Shown one piece after another: positions 51,388 through 61,346 of a DNA stretch of 64,000 nt. The notes beneath the pieces are model-generated. The model was not told the DNA's origin. It saw only the letters and a program-made list of their open reading frames with translations, and made no database searches. The position numbers and the translations under genes were made by a program. The DNA lies in NCBI GenBank assembly GCA_017474455.1, contig JAFVHP010000037.1, positions 124,001 through 188,000 of the forward strand, read 5' to 3'. This DNA comes from Lachnospiraceae bacterium (GTDB lineage: Bacteria > Bacillota > Clostridia > Lachnospirales > Lachnospiraceae). Position 1 is the first letter of the stretch. Each line of letters begins with the position of its first letter.

Positions 51388-52617
51388 ATGGCATTTGACA
51401 TTAAGACAAAAATGAACGGCAGGTTCAGAGACCTCCAGGGAGGCCTCTTCCTGAGCGTTGAGAAGGCGGATGTAGGCGAAGGCGCGGCAAAGTTCCAGGC
51501 TGCGGGCGGTGTCAATATGGCATGGGCGGACATGTTCTATCCGGATCCTTCCATCCCGGAATCTGTCCTGAAGGCAACGGTGGAGGCGCTGGAAACGGGT
51601 TTCCCTTCCCACTATACCCTGCCGATAGGCATGCTGGAACTGCGCCAGGCGCTGGCGGAGCATATTGAAAAAAAGGACGGTCTGAAGCTTGATCCCAGCC
51701 GGAATATCCTGATTGCCCCCGGCTCTGATTCCGGGCTGATGATGGCCATGATGCCGTTCCTGGAAGCAGGGGATGAAGTGCTGGTCCCGGATCCCTGCTA
51801 TGCCAGCAACTATCTCAACTGTACGCTCCTGGGCGCAAAAGCGGTCAGTGTCCCGACCTGGTATGACGACAATTACAGGATCCATATCGAAGAGATGGAA
51901 AAACGCCTGACGAATAGGACAAAAATGGTGCTTCTGACCCATCCGAACAATCCTACGACAGTCGTTTACCGTAAGGATAACCTGGAGGAGCTGGCGAAGT
52001 TCATCGTGGACAACGACCTTGTACTTGTCTGCGACCAGGCGTTCGAAGACCATATCTTCGACGGTATAGAATTTGTCTCACCCTGCACGCTTCCGGGCAT
52101 GTGGGAGAGGACGGTCACGGTCTGTTCGATGTCAAAAGGCTATGGCCTGTCCGGCTACAGGATCGGATATCTGTATGCGGATGACCATATGATGGATGTC
52201 TATTACGGGGCGGCTGTGAATGTCCTCGGCGCGCCGAATACGATGTCCACTTTCGGATGCATCGCCGCACTGCACGACGATACGATACTTCCTGGATATA
52301 AGGAGAGGCTCGACAGGCGCAGAATGCTGGCCTACGGGATCCTTTCCGCCATTCCGGGCGTCCGGATGCGGCCTTCGGAAAGCGGGATCCTTTCCTGGCT
52401 CGATGTTTCACGGCTGGGTACTTCGCAGGAGATCGTGGATTATCTGCGGGAAGAAGCGCTGATCATGGTCAATCCGGGCAGCCAGTACGGTGCGTGCGGA
52501 GAAGGATTCATCCGGATCGTCAGCGCATGCTTTTCGGACGACGGGGATGCGGCCGCCTGCTTTGAACGTATAGCGGACGCGCTGACGAAGCTCGCGAAAG
52601 AAAAGGGGATCGCCTGA
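51388..52617 (+). CDS. PLP-dependent aminotransferase, class I/II
   Basis: The 409-residue fold-type I aminotransferase has GSDSGLMMAMM (phosphate loop), THPNNPTTVVY, VCDQAFEDHIFDG and the PLP lysine in SMSKGYGLSGYRIGY. The C-terminal Arg region is RIVSACFSDD. The start is GGTGGGG-preceded ATG 51388. Substrate is unknown. It sits between ridA and a YbaK-type deacylase gene, with only one base between its stop and the next ATG, suggesting amino-acid metabolism as a unit. Confidence 0.92.
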   Translation: MAFDIKTKMNGRFRDLQGGLFLSVEKADVGEGAAKFQAAGGVNMAWADMFYPDPSIPESVLKATVEALETGFPSHYTLPIGMLELRQALAEHIEKKDGLKLDPSRNILIAPGSDSGLMMAMMPFLEAGDEVLVPDPCYASNYLNCTLLGAKAVSVPTWYDDNYRIHIEEMEKRLTNRTKMVLLTHPNNPTTVVYRKDNLEELAKFIVDNDLVLVCDQAFEDHIFDGIEFVSPCTLPGMWERTVTVCSMSKGYGLSGYRIGYLYADDHMMDVYYGAAVNVLGAPNTMSTFGCIAALHDDTILPGYKERLDRRRMLAYGILSAIPGVRMRPSESGILSWLDVSRLGTSQEIVDYLREEALIMVNPGSQYGACGEGFIRIVSACFSDDGDAAACFERIADALTKLAKEKGIA

Positions 52618-52618
52618 A

Positions 52619-53164
52619 ATGGGACCTGAACCGGAACAGGGGCGGCCGGCGGAGACAAAAGGCCGGGCGGAAGCGGAGATCAGGACGTACGACTTTCTGG
52701 ACAGTCTGGGCATAAAGTATGAACGGGCCGATCACGAGGCTGCCTTTACGATGGAGGCCTGCGAGGAGATCGACGCGGTCCTGGGCATCAAAATGTGCAA
52801 AAACCTGTTTTTGTGCAACAGACAGGAAACAAGCTTTTATCTCCTGATGATGCCCGGAGATCTTCCGTTTAAGACAAAAGACCTCTCCGCCCAGATAGGA
52901 AGCGCGAGACTTTCCTTTGCCTCGCATGATAAAATGAAAGAGTATCTGGACATAACGCCCGGCGCGATGAGCGTCATGGGACTTATGAACGATACAGAAC
53001 AGAAAGTGCAGCTGCTGATCGAAGAGAGCATTCTGCAGGATGAGTATCTGGGGTGCCATCCCTGCGTGAATACGTCCAGCCTGAAGATCAGGATGAAGGA
53101 CATCACGGAGATCTTTCTTCCGGCAGTTTCGCATAGTGCAACTATAGTGAGACTAACAGGATAA
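52619..53164 (+). CDS. PrdX/YbaK-type aminoacyl-tRNA deacylase-like protein
   Basis: The 181-residue stand-alone editing-domain protein resembles the prolyl-tRNA-synthetase-associated (PrdX/ProX) group: YDFLDSLGIKYERADHEAAFTMEAC, IKMCKNLFLCNRQ (with the conserved Lys), YLLMMPGD, ITPGAMSVMGLMND and HPCVNTSSLKI. Such proteins hydrolyse mischarged Ala-tRNA-Pro and similar. It begins one base after the aminotransferase stop, so it is translated from the same message. Confidence 0.92.
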   Translation: MGPEPEQGRPAETKGRAEAEIRTYDFLDSLGIKYERADHEAAFTMEACEEIDAVLGIKMCKNLFLCNRQETSFYLLMMPGDLPFKTKDLSAQIGSARLSFASHDKMKEYLDITPGAMSVMGLMNDTEQKVQLLIEESILQDEYLGCHPCVNTSSLKIRMKDITEIFLPAVSHSATIVRLTG

Positions 53165-53175
53165 GGGGTTAAAGA

Positions 53176-54321
53176 ATGAGCGATTATTTCGGAAAAGAGA
53201 TACACAAACTGGGCTTCGGCCTGATGCGTCTGCCCAAACTTGACGGTGTAAAGGCTGAAAACGGACAGCCTGCCATCGACATTGAGCAGGTGAAGGAAAT
53301 GGTCGATTTCTTCATCGCTTCCGGCGGGACTTATTTTGACACTGCGTATGTATATGACGGCGGCAACTCGGAAAGAGCGGCAAAGGAAGCGCTCGTGGAC
53401 CGTTATCCGAGGGAGAGCTTCACTCTGGCGACCAAGCTGAACGCGCGCGCTGCCGCGAATGAAGAAGAAGCCAAGAAACAGTTCGTGATCAGCCTTGAGC
53501 GCACCGGGGCGGGATACTTTGATTTCTATCTCCTGCACGCCATGGGTGCCGATAACTATGAGACCTACAAGGATTATCATCTGTTCGACTTTGCCAGACA
53601 GCTGAAAGCGGAAGGCAAAGTGAAGCACTGGGGCTTCTCCTTCCATGACAAACCGGACGTACTGGACAGGATCCTGACCGACAATCCGGATGCGGAATTC
53701 GTCCAGCTGCAGATCAACTATGCTGACTGGGAAGACCCGGGCACGCAGTCAAAAGCATGCCTTGAGATGGCCAGGAAGCACGGGAAATCCGTAGTCGTCA
53801 TGGAGCCTGTCAAGGGCGGTACGCTGGCGCAGCCTCCGCAGTCGGTTCTGGATATCTTCAAGGCGGCCGATCCGGATGCTTCCCCCGCTTCATGGGCGAT
53901 CCGCTTCGTTGCCTCCCAGGACGGCATCATCACGGTCCTCTCCGGCATGTCCAACATGGAACAGATGAAGGACAACGCCACATTCATGAAGGATTTCAAG
54001 CCGCTGACAGAAGCGGAAATGGAAGTGATCAAAAAGGCGCAGGAAACGCTGGCAAGCATTGAGTCCATCCCCTGCACAGGCTGCCATTACTGTACGGAAG
54101 GCTGCCCGATGCAGATCAATATCCCCGGTATCTTCAGGGCCGTGAACCAGTATATGGTCTATGAGAACCTGGAAGGCGCCAAGGGCGGATACAGATGGGC
54201 CACCGGCGGCGGCAGCAAAGCTTCAGACTGTGTCCAGTGCGGACAGTGCGAAGCGGCCTGCCCCCAGCACATAAGTATTATTGAAGAACTGCAGAAAGCG
54301 GCAGAGCTGCTGGAAGCATAA
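53176..54321 (+). CDS. Aldo/keto reductase with C-terminal 4Fe-4S domain
   Basis: The 381-residue protein has a TIM-barrel reductase domain (KLGFGLMRLPKL, TYFDTAYVYDGGNSE, YLLHAMG and HWGFSFHD). A ferredoxin-type domain follows with CTGCHYCTEGCP and CVQCGQCEAACPQHI, giving two clusters. This Fe-S-tailed group is abundant in anaerobic Clostridia, and its physiological substrates are unknown. It starts 12 bases after the deacylase stop. Confidence 0.95.
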   Translation: MSDYFGKEIHKLGFGLMRLPKLDGVKAENGQPAIDIEQVKEMVDFFIASGGTYFDTAYVYDGGNSERAAKEALVDRYPRESFTLATKLNARAAANEEEAKKQFVISLERTGAGYFDFYLLHAMGADNYETYKDYHLFDFARQLKAEGKVKHWGFSFHDKPDVLDRILTDNPDAEFVQLQINYADWEDPGTQSKACLEMARKHGKSVVVMEPVKGGTLAQPPQSVLDIFKAADPDASPASWAIRFVASQDGIITVLSGMSNMEQMKDNATFMKDFKPLTEAEMEVIKKAQETLASIESIPCTGCHYCTEGCPMQINIPGIFRAVNQYMVYENLEGAKGGYRWATGGGSKASDCVQCGQCEAACPQHISIIEELQKAAELLEA

Positions 54322-54336
54322 ACATGGAGATCAAAA

Positions 54337-55920
54337 ATGGTGAATTGGAAGAATCTTGATACGCTGGAAGCTTACGGAAAGCTGCTTCAGCTTAAAGACA
54401 GTGTAGTTTTAAAAGAAGAGATGGCGGGAGAGAACGGCGCGCAGCGCGTCGCGAAGTACAGTGTGCCGATGGCGGCCGGGCTTTCCTACAATTATGCGGC
54501 GAAAGCCGTTAACGACGAAGTGCTGGGCGTCCTTTCCGAGCTGGCGTCCGAAGCGCAGCTTACGGAAAAATATGAAGCGCTCTATAACGGCGAAGTCATC
54601 AATACCGGGGAGAAGCGGCATGTCCTGCACCAGCTCTGCCGCGGCCAGCTTGGTGAAGACGTCATCGCCGATGGTGTTAACAAGAGAGAATTCTATGCCG
54701 GCCAGCAGCAGAAGGTCGCCGAGTTCGCGAAACGCGTCCACTCCGGCGAGATCACCAACGCAGCCGGCGAGAAGTTCACGACCGTGGTGCAGATCGGTAT
54801 CGGCGGCAGTGACCTTGGCCCCCGCGCGGTTTACCTGGCTCTCGAAAACTGGGCCAAGACCAACGGCGAGCTCCGTATGGAAGCAAAGTTCATCAGCAAC
54901 GTGGATCCGGACGATGCCGCAGCCGTGCTCCGGGAGACCGATATTCCCCACGCGCTGTTCATCGTGGTATCAAAATCGGGAACAACACTGGAGACACTGA
55001 CCAACGAATCCTTCGTACGCAACGCGCTGAAGGATGCAGGTGTGGATCCTTCAAAGCACATGCTGGCGGTCACCAGCCAGACGTCGCCCATGGCTTCTTC
55101 CACTGACTATCTGGCTGCATTCTTCATGGATGATTATATCGGCGGGCGCTATTCCGTATCTTCATGTGTCGGCGGAGCAGTCCTTTCACTTGCTTTCGGT
55201 CCCGATGTATTCGCGAGATTCTTAAACGGTGCGGCAGAGGAAGACAGGCTGGCCAAAGAAACGGATATTACAAAGAACGCGGCTCTCCTGGATGCGCTGA
55301 TCGGTGTTTATGAAAGAAATGTCCTGGAATACCAGATGACGACCGTACTGCCTTATTCCCAGGCGCTCTCCCGTTTCCCTGCCCATCTCCAGCAGCTGGA
55401 TATGGAATCCAACGGCAAATCCGTCAACCGCTTCGGCGAGCCCGTTGACTATGTGACAGGCCCTGTTATCTTCGGCGAGCCCGGCACCAACGGACAGCAT
55501 TCTTTCTACCAGCTCCTGCACCAGGGGAAGAATATCATCCCGATCCAGTTCATCGGTTTTAAGAACAGCCAGATCGGTCTTGATATGGATATCCAGGGCA
55601 GCACGAGCCAGCAGAAACTCTGCGCGAATGTCGTTGCACAGATCATGGCTTTCGCCTGCGGCAAGGATGATGAGAATCCCAACAAGAACTTTGACGGCGG
55701 CCGTCCCTGCAGCATCATTATCGGCGAACAGCTTACACCGGAAGCACTCGGCGCCCTGCTCGCGCATTTTGAGAACAAGGTCATGTTCCAGGGCTTTATC
55801 TGGAATATCAACAGCTTTGACCAGGAAGGTGTCCAGCTCGGCAAGATCTTAAGCAAGCGCGTCCTGGCCCACGATACCGACGGTGCCCTGAAGGCCTTCG
55901 CGGACCTGATGAACATCTGA
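54337..55920 (+). CDS. pgi: Glucose-6-phosphate isomerase
   Basis: The 527-residue enzyme interconverts glucose-6-phosphate and fructose-6-phosphate. Motifs: QIGIGGSDLGPRAVY, SKSGTTLETLTNES, GGRYSVSSCVGGAVLSLAFG (signature 1 region), GEPGTNGQHSFYQLLHQG (with the catalytic His) and IPIQFIGF. It starts 16 bases after the reductase gene and ends before a strong bidirectional terminator. It is a central entry point for hexoses from the deglycosidase-like systems. Confidence 0.96.
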   Translation: MVNWKNLDTLEAYGKLLQLKDSVVLKEEMAGENGAQRVAKYSVPMAAGLSYNYAAKAVNDEVLGVLSELASEAQLTEKYEALYNGEVINTGEKRHVLHQLCRGQLGEDVIADGVNKREFYAGQQQKVAEFAKRVHSGEITNAAGEKFTTVVQIGIGGSDLGPRAVYLALENWAKTNGELRMEAKFISNVDPDDAAAVLRETDIPHALFIVVSKSGTTLETLTNESFVRNALKDAGVDPSKHMLAVTSQTSPMASSTDYLAAFFMDDYIGGRYSVSSCVGGAVLSLAFGPDVFARFLNGAAEEDRLAKETDITKNAALLDALIGVYERNVLEYQMTTVLPYSQALSRFPAHLQQLDMESNGKSVNRFGEPVDYVTGPVIFGEPGTNGQHSFYQLLHQGKNIIPIQFIGFKNSQIGLDMDIQGSTSQQKLCANVVAQIMAFACGKDDENPNKNFDGGRPCSIIIGEQLTPEALGALLAHFENKVMFQGFIWNINSFDQEGVQLGKILSKRVLAHDTDGALKAFADLMNI

Positions 55921-55948
55921 AAAACTTAAAAGACTAAAAACTGAAAAA

Positions 55949-55981
55949 GGATCCGGCAGCAGGCCTGCCGGATCCTTTTTT
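55949..55981. terminator. Bidirectional terminator between pgi and the minus-strand operon
   Basis: GGATCCGGCAG (55949-55959) pairs perfectly with CTGCCGGATCC (55965-55975). A T-run follows on + and an A-run precedes it, so it can stop transcription from both sides. Confidence 0.93.
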
Positions 55982-55999
55982 CTGTCATTTTGACGGATA

Positions 56000-57499
56000 T
56001 CAGAACTGGGCATAGATAAATGCCGAAGCCGAGTATTCTTCGCCGTAGATACCGAAGATGATAATGCCGAAGATAAGGGCATAATAGACAGCGAGCCGCA
56101 CAGGGAACGGCTTTGTCATGAGGTGATCGCGGAACCGGATATTCCTGTAATGGATAACGTCGACCACGACCATCAGCGCCATGCATATAAGGGCAAGGAT
56201 CAGGTTTTTGATCTCCAGCCCGTATCCCAGGAGCGTACCGTCAAACAGGAGGGACGGACGCCACGCCGAGGCGGAGATAAACGTCCTGCGGAACATTTCG
56301 AACGCAAGGGCAAGGGAGCCCGCCCTCGTAAAATACCGGCCGAAGACCAGGATGATAAAGGTCCTGACCGACATGAAGATGCGGTATGGGATATTCCCGT
56401 TCCCGATATGCAGGACAGACCTTATGTTTTTGTATACGGGCGCCAAAAGGATCGCCGATGTCGTGAATACAGCCTGGTAGATGCCGTATACGACATAATT
56501 CCAGCCGGTGCCATGCCAGATGCCGACCAGGATAAATACAAGGAAATTGGCGGCGGCAGCGGCAAATACCCTGCTTAAATATTTGTTTTTTATCAGCTTT
56601 GAAGCGGAACGCATTTTTTTACTGAGGACCAGAGGGTAGTAAACGTACTTTTCCATGATGGTGCCCAGTGTGATGTGCCAGCGCTTCCAGAAGTCCGAGA
56701 CACTTGAGGCGGCAAGGGGGGAACGGAAGTTTTCCGGCAGCCCGATCCCCATGATCTCCGTCACGCCCATGATGATATCGATCCCGCCGGCAAAGTCTGC
56801 ATAGATCTGGAAACTGTACAGGATCATTGTAAAGAAAAGTACGATACCGGTCACGGACGATTCGGGAACGGCGCTGCTGACAAAGATATGCAGCCTGTCG
56901 GCGATCACCATTTTCTGGAAATAGCCCCAGAGGATCCTCTGCGCCCCGCTGATGAGGGCGGATTCCGAAAACACATGCCTTTCGCGCAGCTGGGGCATCA
57001 GATTCTTATAGAGATTGAAAGGCCCCTGATGGAGGGCCGGGAAGAATGTAACGAATGTCAGAAAGTGAAAATAATTCTTTTCCGCTTCTATCTTGCCTTT
57101 ATAGCAGTCCACAAGATAAGCGGCCACTGAAAGTGAAAAATAGGAGAGCCCGGCCGGCGCGGCAAGGAGACGGATCGAGATCCTTTCACCCGCCGTCACT
57201 GCCGTGAACAGAGAATCAAATATGCCGGTGAAGAACTTGAAATAAAGGAGCAGACCCAGGTCCAGGAACAGGCTAAGGAAGAACAGCGGACGGGAACCTT
57301 TGAGCTTTTTTCCGATCAGCCACAAAAAAAGGCACAGCAGCATGCAGATAAGCGTGCCGCTGATCCCGCTGCTGTACGTCATATAGATGAGTGACGCGGC
57401 AAGAATGGCATAGATCTGCAGGCGGCTCTTTGACAAAGCAAAGTAAACTGCCAGGAATACGATAAGGAATGCCGGATACAGGACGGAAGTGATCTCCAT
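56000..57499 (-). CDS. dltB: MBOAT acyltransferase, DltB-like
   Basis: The 499-residue polytopic membrane protein has the MBOAT landmarks FWKRWHITLGTIMEKYVYYPL and GIWHGTGWNYVVYG (catalytic His), plus FFPALHQGPFNLYKNLM. It lies one base after the carrier-protein gene in the order SGNH, adenylation enzyme, carrier, MBOAT, which corresponds to the D-alanylation (dlt) system in reshuffled order. It would take the acyl group from the carrier and move it across the membrane. Acyl type (D-Ala or another amino acid) is not determinable. Confidence 0.85.
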   Translation of the reverse strand: MEITSVLYPAFLIVFLAVYFALSKSRLQIYAILAASLIYMTYSSGISGTLICMLLCLFLWLIGKKLKGSRPLFFLSLFLDLGLLLYFKFFTGIFDSLFTAVTAGERISIRLLAAPAGLSYFSLSVAAYLVDCYKGKIEAEKNYFHFLTFVTFFPALHQGPFNLYKNLMPQLRERHVFSESALISGAQRILWGYFQKMVIADRLHIFVSSAVPESSVTGIVLFFTMILYSFQIYADFAGGIDIIMGVTEIMGIGLPENFRSPLAASSVSDFWKRWHITLGTIMEKYVYYPLVLSKKMRSASKLIKNKYLSRVFAAAAANFLVFILVGIWHGTGWNYVVYGIYQAVFTTSAILLAPVYKNIRSVLHIGNGNIPYRIFMSVRTFIILVFGRYFTRAGSLALAFEMFRRTFISASAWRPSLLFDGTLLGYGLEIKNLILALICMALMVVVDVIHYRNIRFRDHLMTKPFPVRLAVYYALIFGIIIFGIYGEEYSASAFIYAQF

Positions 57500-57500
57500 C

Positions 57501-57731
57501 TTATGAAAGCCTGGATTCGACGAGGTTTACAAGGGCGTCCAGCGAATTGATGTTCTCAGGCTCGATGTCATCGGCATCGATCTCGATATTGAAAACATCC
57601 ATCAGCTCCGACATGATATGGATCACGTCGAAGGATGCGATGATGCCGTCGTCAAAGAGCGCGGTCTGGCTTTCGATATCGACTCCCGGACAAACTTCTT
57701 CCAGGATCTCCAGTATCTGTTTGCGGATCAT
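57501..57731 (-). CDS. dltC: Acyl carrier protein, DltC-like
   Basis: The 76-residue acidic carrier protein has the phosphopantetheine site in FDDGIIASFDVI. The Ser is S33, but the preceding residue is Ala rather than the usual Asp of the DSL motif, so partner recognition may differ. ATG 57731 follows GAGG at five bases; a GTG at 57737 overlaps that site. It lies between the adenylation and MBOAT genes. Confidence 0.85.
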   Translation of the reverse strand: MIRKQILEILEEVCPGVDIESQTALFDDGIIASFDVIHIMSELMDVFNIEIDADDIEPENINSLDALVNLVESRLS

Positions 57732-57743
57732 AGTCACCTCACA

Positions 57744-59336
57744 TCATTGGTTCAGATAAGTATTGATCAAAGCCTGCCTGTCGATCTTCCCGCCAGGTGT
57801 CAAAGGAAGCGCGGAAAGCCTGACCAGTTTCCTGGGCAGCATATAGGCGGGCAGTATTTCCTTAAGTCCGTTGATCAACTGTTCCTGATCGTCGGTACCG
57901 TCCGGTACATCCGCGACGGATTCATAAAAGGCAATGATCCTGCCGCGGCCGGCATCGTACACGGCGCATGCTCTTGCGGCCTGTCCGGAACGGGAAATTG
58001 CTTCTTCTATCTCGCCAAGTTCTATACGGTGGTCCATATGCTTTATCTGGCTGTCCCGCCTGCCGATAAAGACAAGATCACCTTCTTCATTATACCTTGC
58101 ATAATCGCCTGTGCGGTAGATGCGTTCTTCATATCCGGAATTGAGCGGATTCTGCACGAAGACTTCCGCAGTCCTTTCCGGGTCATTTATGTAACCGGGA
58201 GAAAGACAAGTGCCCCGGATACAGATCTCCCCGGCGATACCGGGACGCAGTACGGGCTGATCATCTTCATCTAAAAGGAATACATCCGTATTGCTGCAGG
58301 GACGCCCGATCGGGATGGACAGCGATCCGGCAGCGGAGGTATCCCCGGATGATGCAGCCAGCGCGGCTTCGCATTTTTCAATAAAAGCATTGCCGACAAT
58401 ATAATATGTACTGTCTACAGTGGCTTCTGTCGGACCGTAGAGATTGGCGAAGAGAGCGTCCGGGAGGGCCCTATGCCATTCAAGGAACTGTGGGACCGGC
58501 ATGACCTCGCCAGCGAAGAGTACTTTACGGACCGTTTCAGGCCTGACTTTGGCAAAGGTCTTAAATTTGACGATCATACAGAGGATGGAAGGCATCCAGT
58601 TGATCAGGGTCGCCCCGATCTCGTTCAGGTATGCAATCAGGCGGGCAGGCAGGGCAAACAGTTTCCTGGGTACGATATACATATGCGCGCCGCTGATCAG
58701 CGTACCATAGATCTCCTTGACGGAACCGTCAAAGAAGAATGCGTTCTGGTTGGCGAGGATTTCTGTATTGTCGATGCCGAAGGTCTCAACGAACCACTGC
58801 GCAAGCTTCAGCAGAGAAGAGTGGCGGATCAGGACTCCTTTGGGCATGCCCGTCGAACCGGAAGTAAAGATCGCGTATGCAGGGTCCGCATCCGTAAGGC
58901 CAGCCCTTCTTACGGAAAGAAGGCTAAGGTCCTCCGGTCCCGGTTCTGCATCGGCCAGATCTTCGGCATAGTATATCCCGCTGTCCGTGAACAGATCAGA
59001 CGGTAAGCTGACCGAGCGGGAACAGATGACAGCCTTTGCGCCGGACGTGCCGATGATATGCGAAAGCCTTTCCGCAGGCATATCGGTGTCTGCCGGTATG
59101 TAGTAGCATCCTGCGTACAGGACACCGAGGAAAGCCCTGATCATTTCCGGACTTTTCGGCATGTAAACAAGCACAGGAGTACGCGGGGGCAGTGCGGCAG
59201 CCAGCCTGGACGCGATCACCTGTGAACCCGTATAGAGGTCCCGGAATGTAAGGGCAGAGTTTTCATCTTCGAATGCCGGCGCATCCGGATATCTGTCCAA
59301 TGTGATCTCAAATGCGTCAAGAACGGTATTGATCAA
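57744..59336 (-). CDS. dltA: Amino-acid adenylation enzyme, DltA-like
   Basis: The 530-residue AMP-forming enzyme activates an amino acid and loads the carrier protein. Adenylation motifs: AIFTSGSTGMPKGVLIRH (A3), NLYGPTEATVDSTYY (A5), YRTGDYARYNEEGDLVFIGR (A7), HRIELGEIEEAI (A8) and LTPGGKIDRQAL with the catalytic Lys (A10). The start is TTG 59336, overlapping the previous stop by bases TG, with GAGGAGAA upstream. D-alanine is the expected substrate by analogy. Confidence 0.88.
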   Translation of the reverse strand: MINTVLDAFEITLDRYPDAPAFEDENSALTFRDLYTGSQVIASRLAAALPPRTPVLVYMPKSPEMIRAFLGVLYAGCYYIPADTDMPAERLSHIIGTSGAKAVICSRSVSLPSDLFTDSGIYYAEDLADAEPGPEDLSLLSVRRAGLTDADPAYAIFTSGSTGMPKGVLIRHSSLLKLAQWFVETFGIDNTEILANQNAFFFDGSVKEIYGTLISGAHMYIVPRKLFALPARLIAYLNEIGATLINWMPSILCMIVKFKTFAKVRPETVRKVLFAGEVMPVPQFLEWHRALPDALFANLYGPTEATVDSTYYIVGNAFIEKCEAALAASSGDTSAAGSLSIPIGRPCSNTDVFLLDEDDQPVLRPGIAGEICIRGTCLSPGYINDPERTAEVFVQNPLNSGYEERIYRTGDYARYNEEGDLVFIGRRDSQIKHMDHRIELGEIEEAISRSGQAARACAVYDAGRGRIIAFYESVADVPDGTDDQEQLINGLKEILPAYMLPRKLVRLSALPLTPGGKIDRQALINTYLNQ

Positions 59337-60394
59337 TTATGGTTCTCCTCATCGGAATAAAAAACCCTGAACCGGTCGGCCAGGCCTTCCCATACTTCAT
59401 AGCCGGGTTCGTTTCTGTGGTCCGCCAGTCCGTAATACGGGTCGGACAGGATATCGGCGGCAGCTTCGGAGACTTTTACGGCGCCGCTGAAACTGCAGTG
59501 GCTTTCATCCAGATAATCTTCTTCCGGGATGATGCCGAGTTCGGTCACTGAATCATAATTATTCAGGTCATAATAGAAAACGCCCTGCGAAGTCAGCCAG
59601 TTGAAGCGGGTATCCTGTATCCCGGTGTTATAGGCAGGGGGATAGATGAAAGGATACCCGATGAACACAACGGTGATGTCATTTTCATGACACAGATCGA
59701 TAAATTTCGTATAGTATCCGGCGTTCACGGGGGCGATCGGGTCGCTGTATCCGGCATCGTCCCACAACTCGGGGGTGATCAGGGGAGGTTCGCCGTGATA
59801 GCCTTTTCCTGCCTGGTATCCGCCAAGCAAAAACGGGGGCAGTTTATCCCGGTTCATATAACCGCGCGGCAGAAGGTTTGCCGGCGTCATATCATGCCAT
59901 AACGAGTGATAGCGGTGGATCGGCAGGTAAAACTCCATCCGGTCAAGGCTCTTATCATCCCGGCAGGCATCGTCCAGCATGTCTTTCCTGACCTTTCGGT
60001 CCGTGAAGTTTTCATATGCCCGGATATAGTCGCTTTCATACAGGACTGGGTCGAACAGGCCCCTGAAATCGCATACCGCGACTTTCGGATGCTGATGCTT
60101 CAGCGCATAGACGAGCCTGTGGTAAACGACAGTGGCGCTGCCCCAGGAAGTGGCCATGTTATACGATGTGATGCCTGACCTCTCAAATATGATCGATGGT
60201 GCTATGGCCTGATGGGTCTCGCTGGTGCCGAAAAAGAGTACGTCAACCGCACCGTCCGGCATTTCTTCGAACTGAAGGTCGGTCGTCCTTGAGTCTTCGG
60301 ACGCTGCCCAGCGGAAAAGGAAAACATACTGGATGGCAGCGAATATGACGGCAAAGCCGATTATAAAAATCAGGATCCTTTTAGATAAACGCAT
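59333..60394 (-). CDS. SGNH-type membrane-anchored protein, DltD-like partner
   Basis: The 353-residue protein has one N-terminal membrane anchor (ILIFIIGFAVIFAAIQYVF) and an outside SGNH-like domain: VLFFGTSETHQAIAP, YNMATSWGSATVVYHR, and the C-terminal DESHCSFSGAVKVSE with the Asp/His pair. It is the first gene of the dlt-like operon and probably transfers the acyl group to the cell-surface polymer. ATG 60394 is preferred to a TTG at 60403; neither has a strong ribosome site. Confidence 0.8.
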   Translation of the reverse strand: MRLSKRILIFIIGFAVIFAAIQYVFLFRWAASEDSRTTDLQFEEMPDGAVDVLFFGTSETHQAIAPSIIFERSGITSYNMATSWGSATVVYHRLVYALKHQHPKVAVCDFRGLFDPVLYESDYIRAYENFTDRKVRKDMLDDACRDDKSLDRMEFYLPIHRYHSLWHDMTPANLLPRGYMNRDKLPPFLLGGYQAGKGYHGEPPLITPELWDDAGYSDPIAPVNAGYYTKFIDLCHENDITVVFIGYPFIYPPAYNTGIQDTRFNWLTSQGVFYYDLNNYDSVTELGIIPEEDYLDESHCSFSGAVKVSEAAADILSDPYYGLADHRNEPGYEVWEGLADRFRVFYSDEENHN

Positions 60395-60512
60395 ACAAAT
60401 CAATAATAAACTATTTCAAGGGGTACTGTCATCAGCAAACCATGTAAAATTGCCGGCAATACGATACAATAGACGCGGAAAGAACTTATTAGTGAAAGGC
60501 GGGGGCAGGAAG

Positions 60513-61346
60513 ATGAAGATCAGGTATATAGAAGTGCATGACCTTGGGGATCCCGAACTGGTCCTTTATCACAGCCTGAACGAAGCGCAGCTCAAACATT
60601 ATTTTGAGCCGGTCAGGGAAGGACTGTTCGTCGCCGAAACACCTGTCGTTATCGAAAGGGCGCTGGCAGCAGGATACGTGCCTTATTCTTTCCTTGCAGA
60701 ACCGCGCTACATGGAATGGCTGGACAGGCTTTGCCCGGTCGCGGGTCTCGATGATGAGCTGCCCGCGTATATCGCGGAAGAAGATGTGCTGCGGAACATT
60801 ACGGGATATAAACTGACCAGAGGCGCTTTGTGCGCAATGTACAGAAAACCGCCTCTCAAATTAGACGATATTACTGACTGCACCAGCCGGATCGCGGTAC
60901 TGGAGAATGTGATGAACCCGACGAATGCAGGCGCCATTTTCCGGTCCGCGGCAGCGCTCGGGATCGGTGCGGTGATCATGACCGGAGCGTCTACAGACCC
61001 TATGTACCGCAGATGCGTCAGGGTCAGTATGGGGACTGTCTTTTCAGTGCCCTGGATAAGGCTGGAAAATGACGGTACGGCAGCCGGGATCGCGGGCAGA
61101 CTTAAGGAAAAAGGATTCTTCTGTGCCGCCATGGCCCTTAAGGACGATTCGGTAACGCCGGACGATCCGCTTCTTTTGAAAAATGATAAGATCGCGGTCT
61201 TTTTGGGTACCGAGGAGGCCGGGCTTGGCGATGAGACTATCGATGCCTGTGATGCTACGGTCATGATCCCCATGCAAAAGGGCGTGGATTCGCTGAACGT
61301 ATCCGTTGCTGCCGGCATCGCGTTCTGGAGTATAAGGGAACGGTAA
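60513..61346 (+). CDS. SpoU/TrmH-family RNA 2'-O-methyltransferase
   Basis: The 277-residue protein has an N-terminal substrate-binding region (about 1-110) and a SpoU-type knotted domain. The three motifs are LENVMNPTNAGAIFRSAAALG, FLGTEEAGLGD and IPMQKGVDSLNVSVAAGI. It would methylate rRNA or tRNA with S-adenosylmethionine. ATG 60513 follows GGCAGGAAG; the longer open frame upstream is not family-like. The glycosylase gene starts immediately after its stop. Confidence 0.92.
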   Translation: MKIRYIEVHDLGDPELVLYHSLNEAQLKHYFEPVREGLFVAETPVVIERALAAGYVPYSFLAEPRYMEWLDRLCPVAGLDDELPAYIAEEDVLRNITGYKLTRGALCAMYRKPPLKLDDITDCTSRIAVLENVMNPTNAGAIFRSAAALGIGAVIMTGASTDPMYRRCVRVSMGTVFSVPWIRLENDGTAAGIAGRLKEKGFFCAAMALKDDSVTPDDPLLLKNDKIAVFLGTEEAGLGDETIDACDATVMIPMQKGVDSLNVSVAAGIAFWSIRER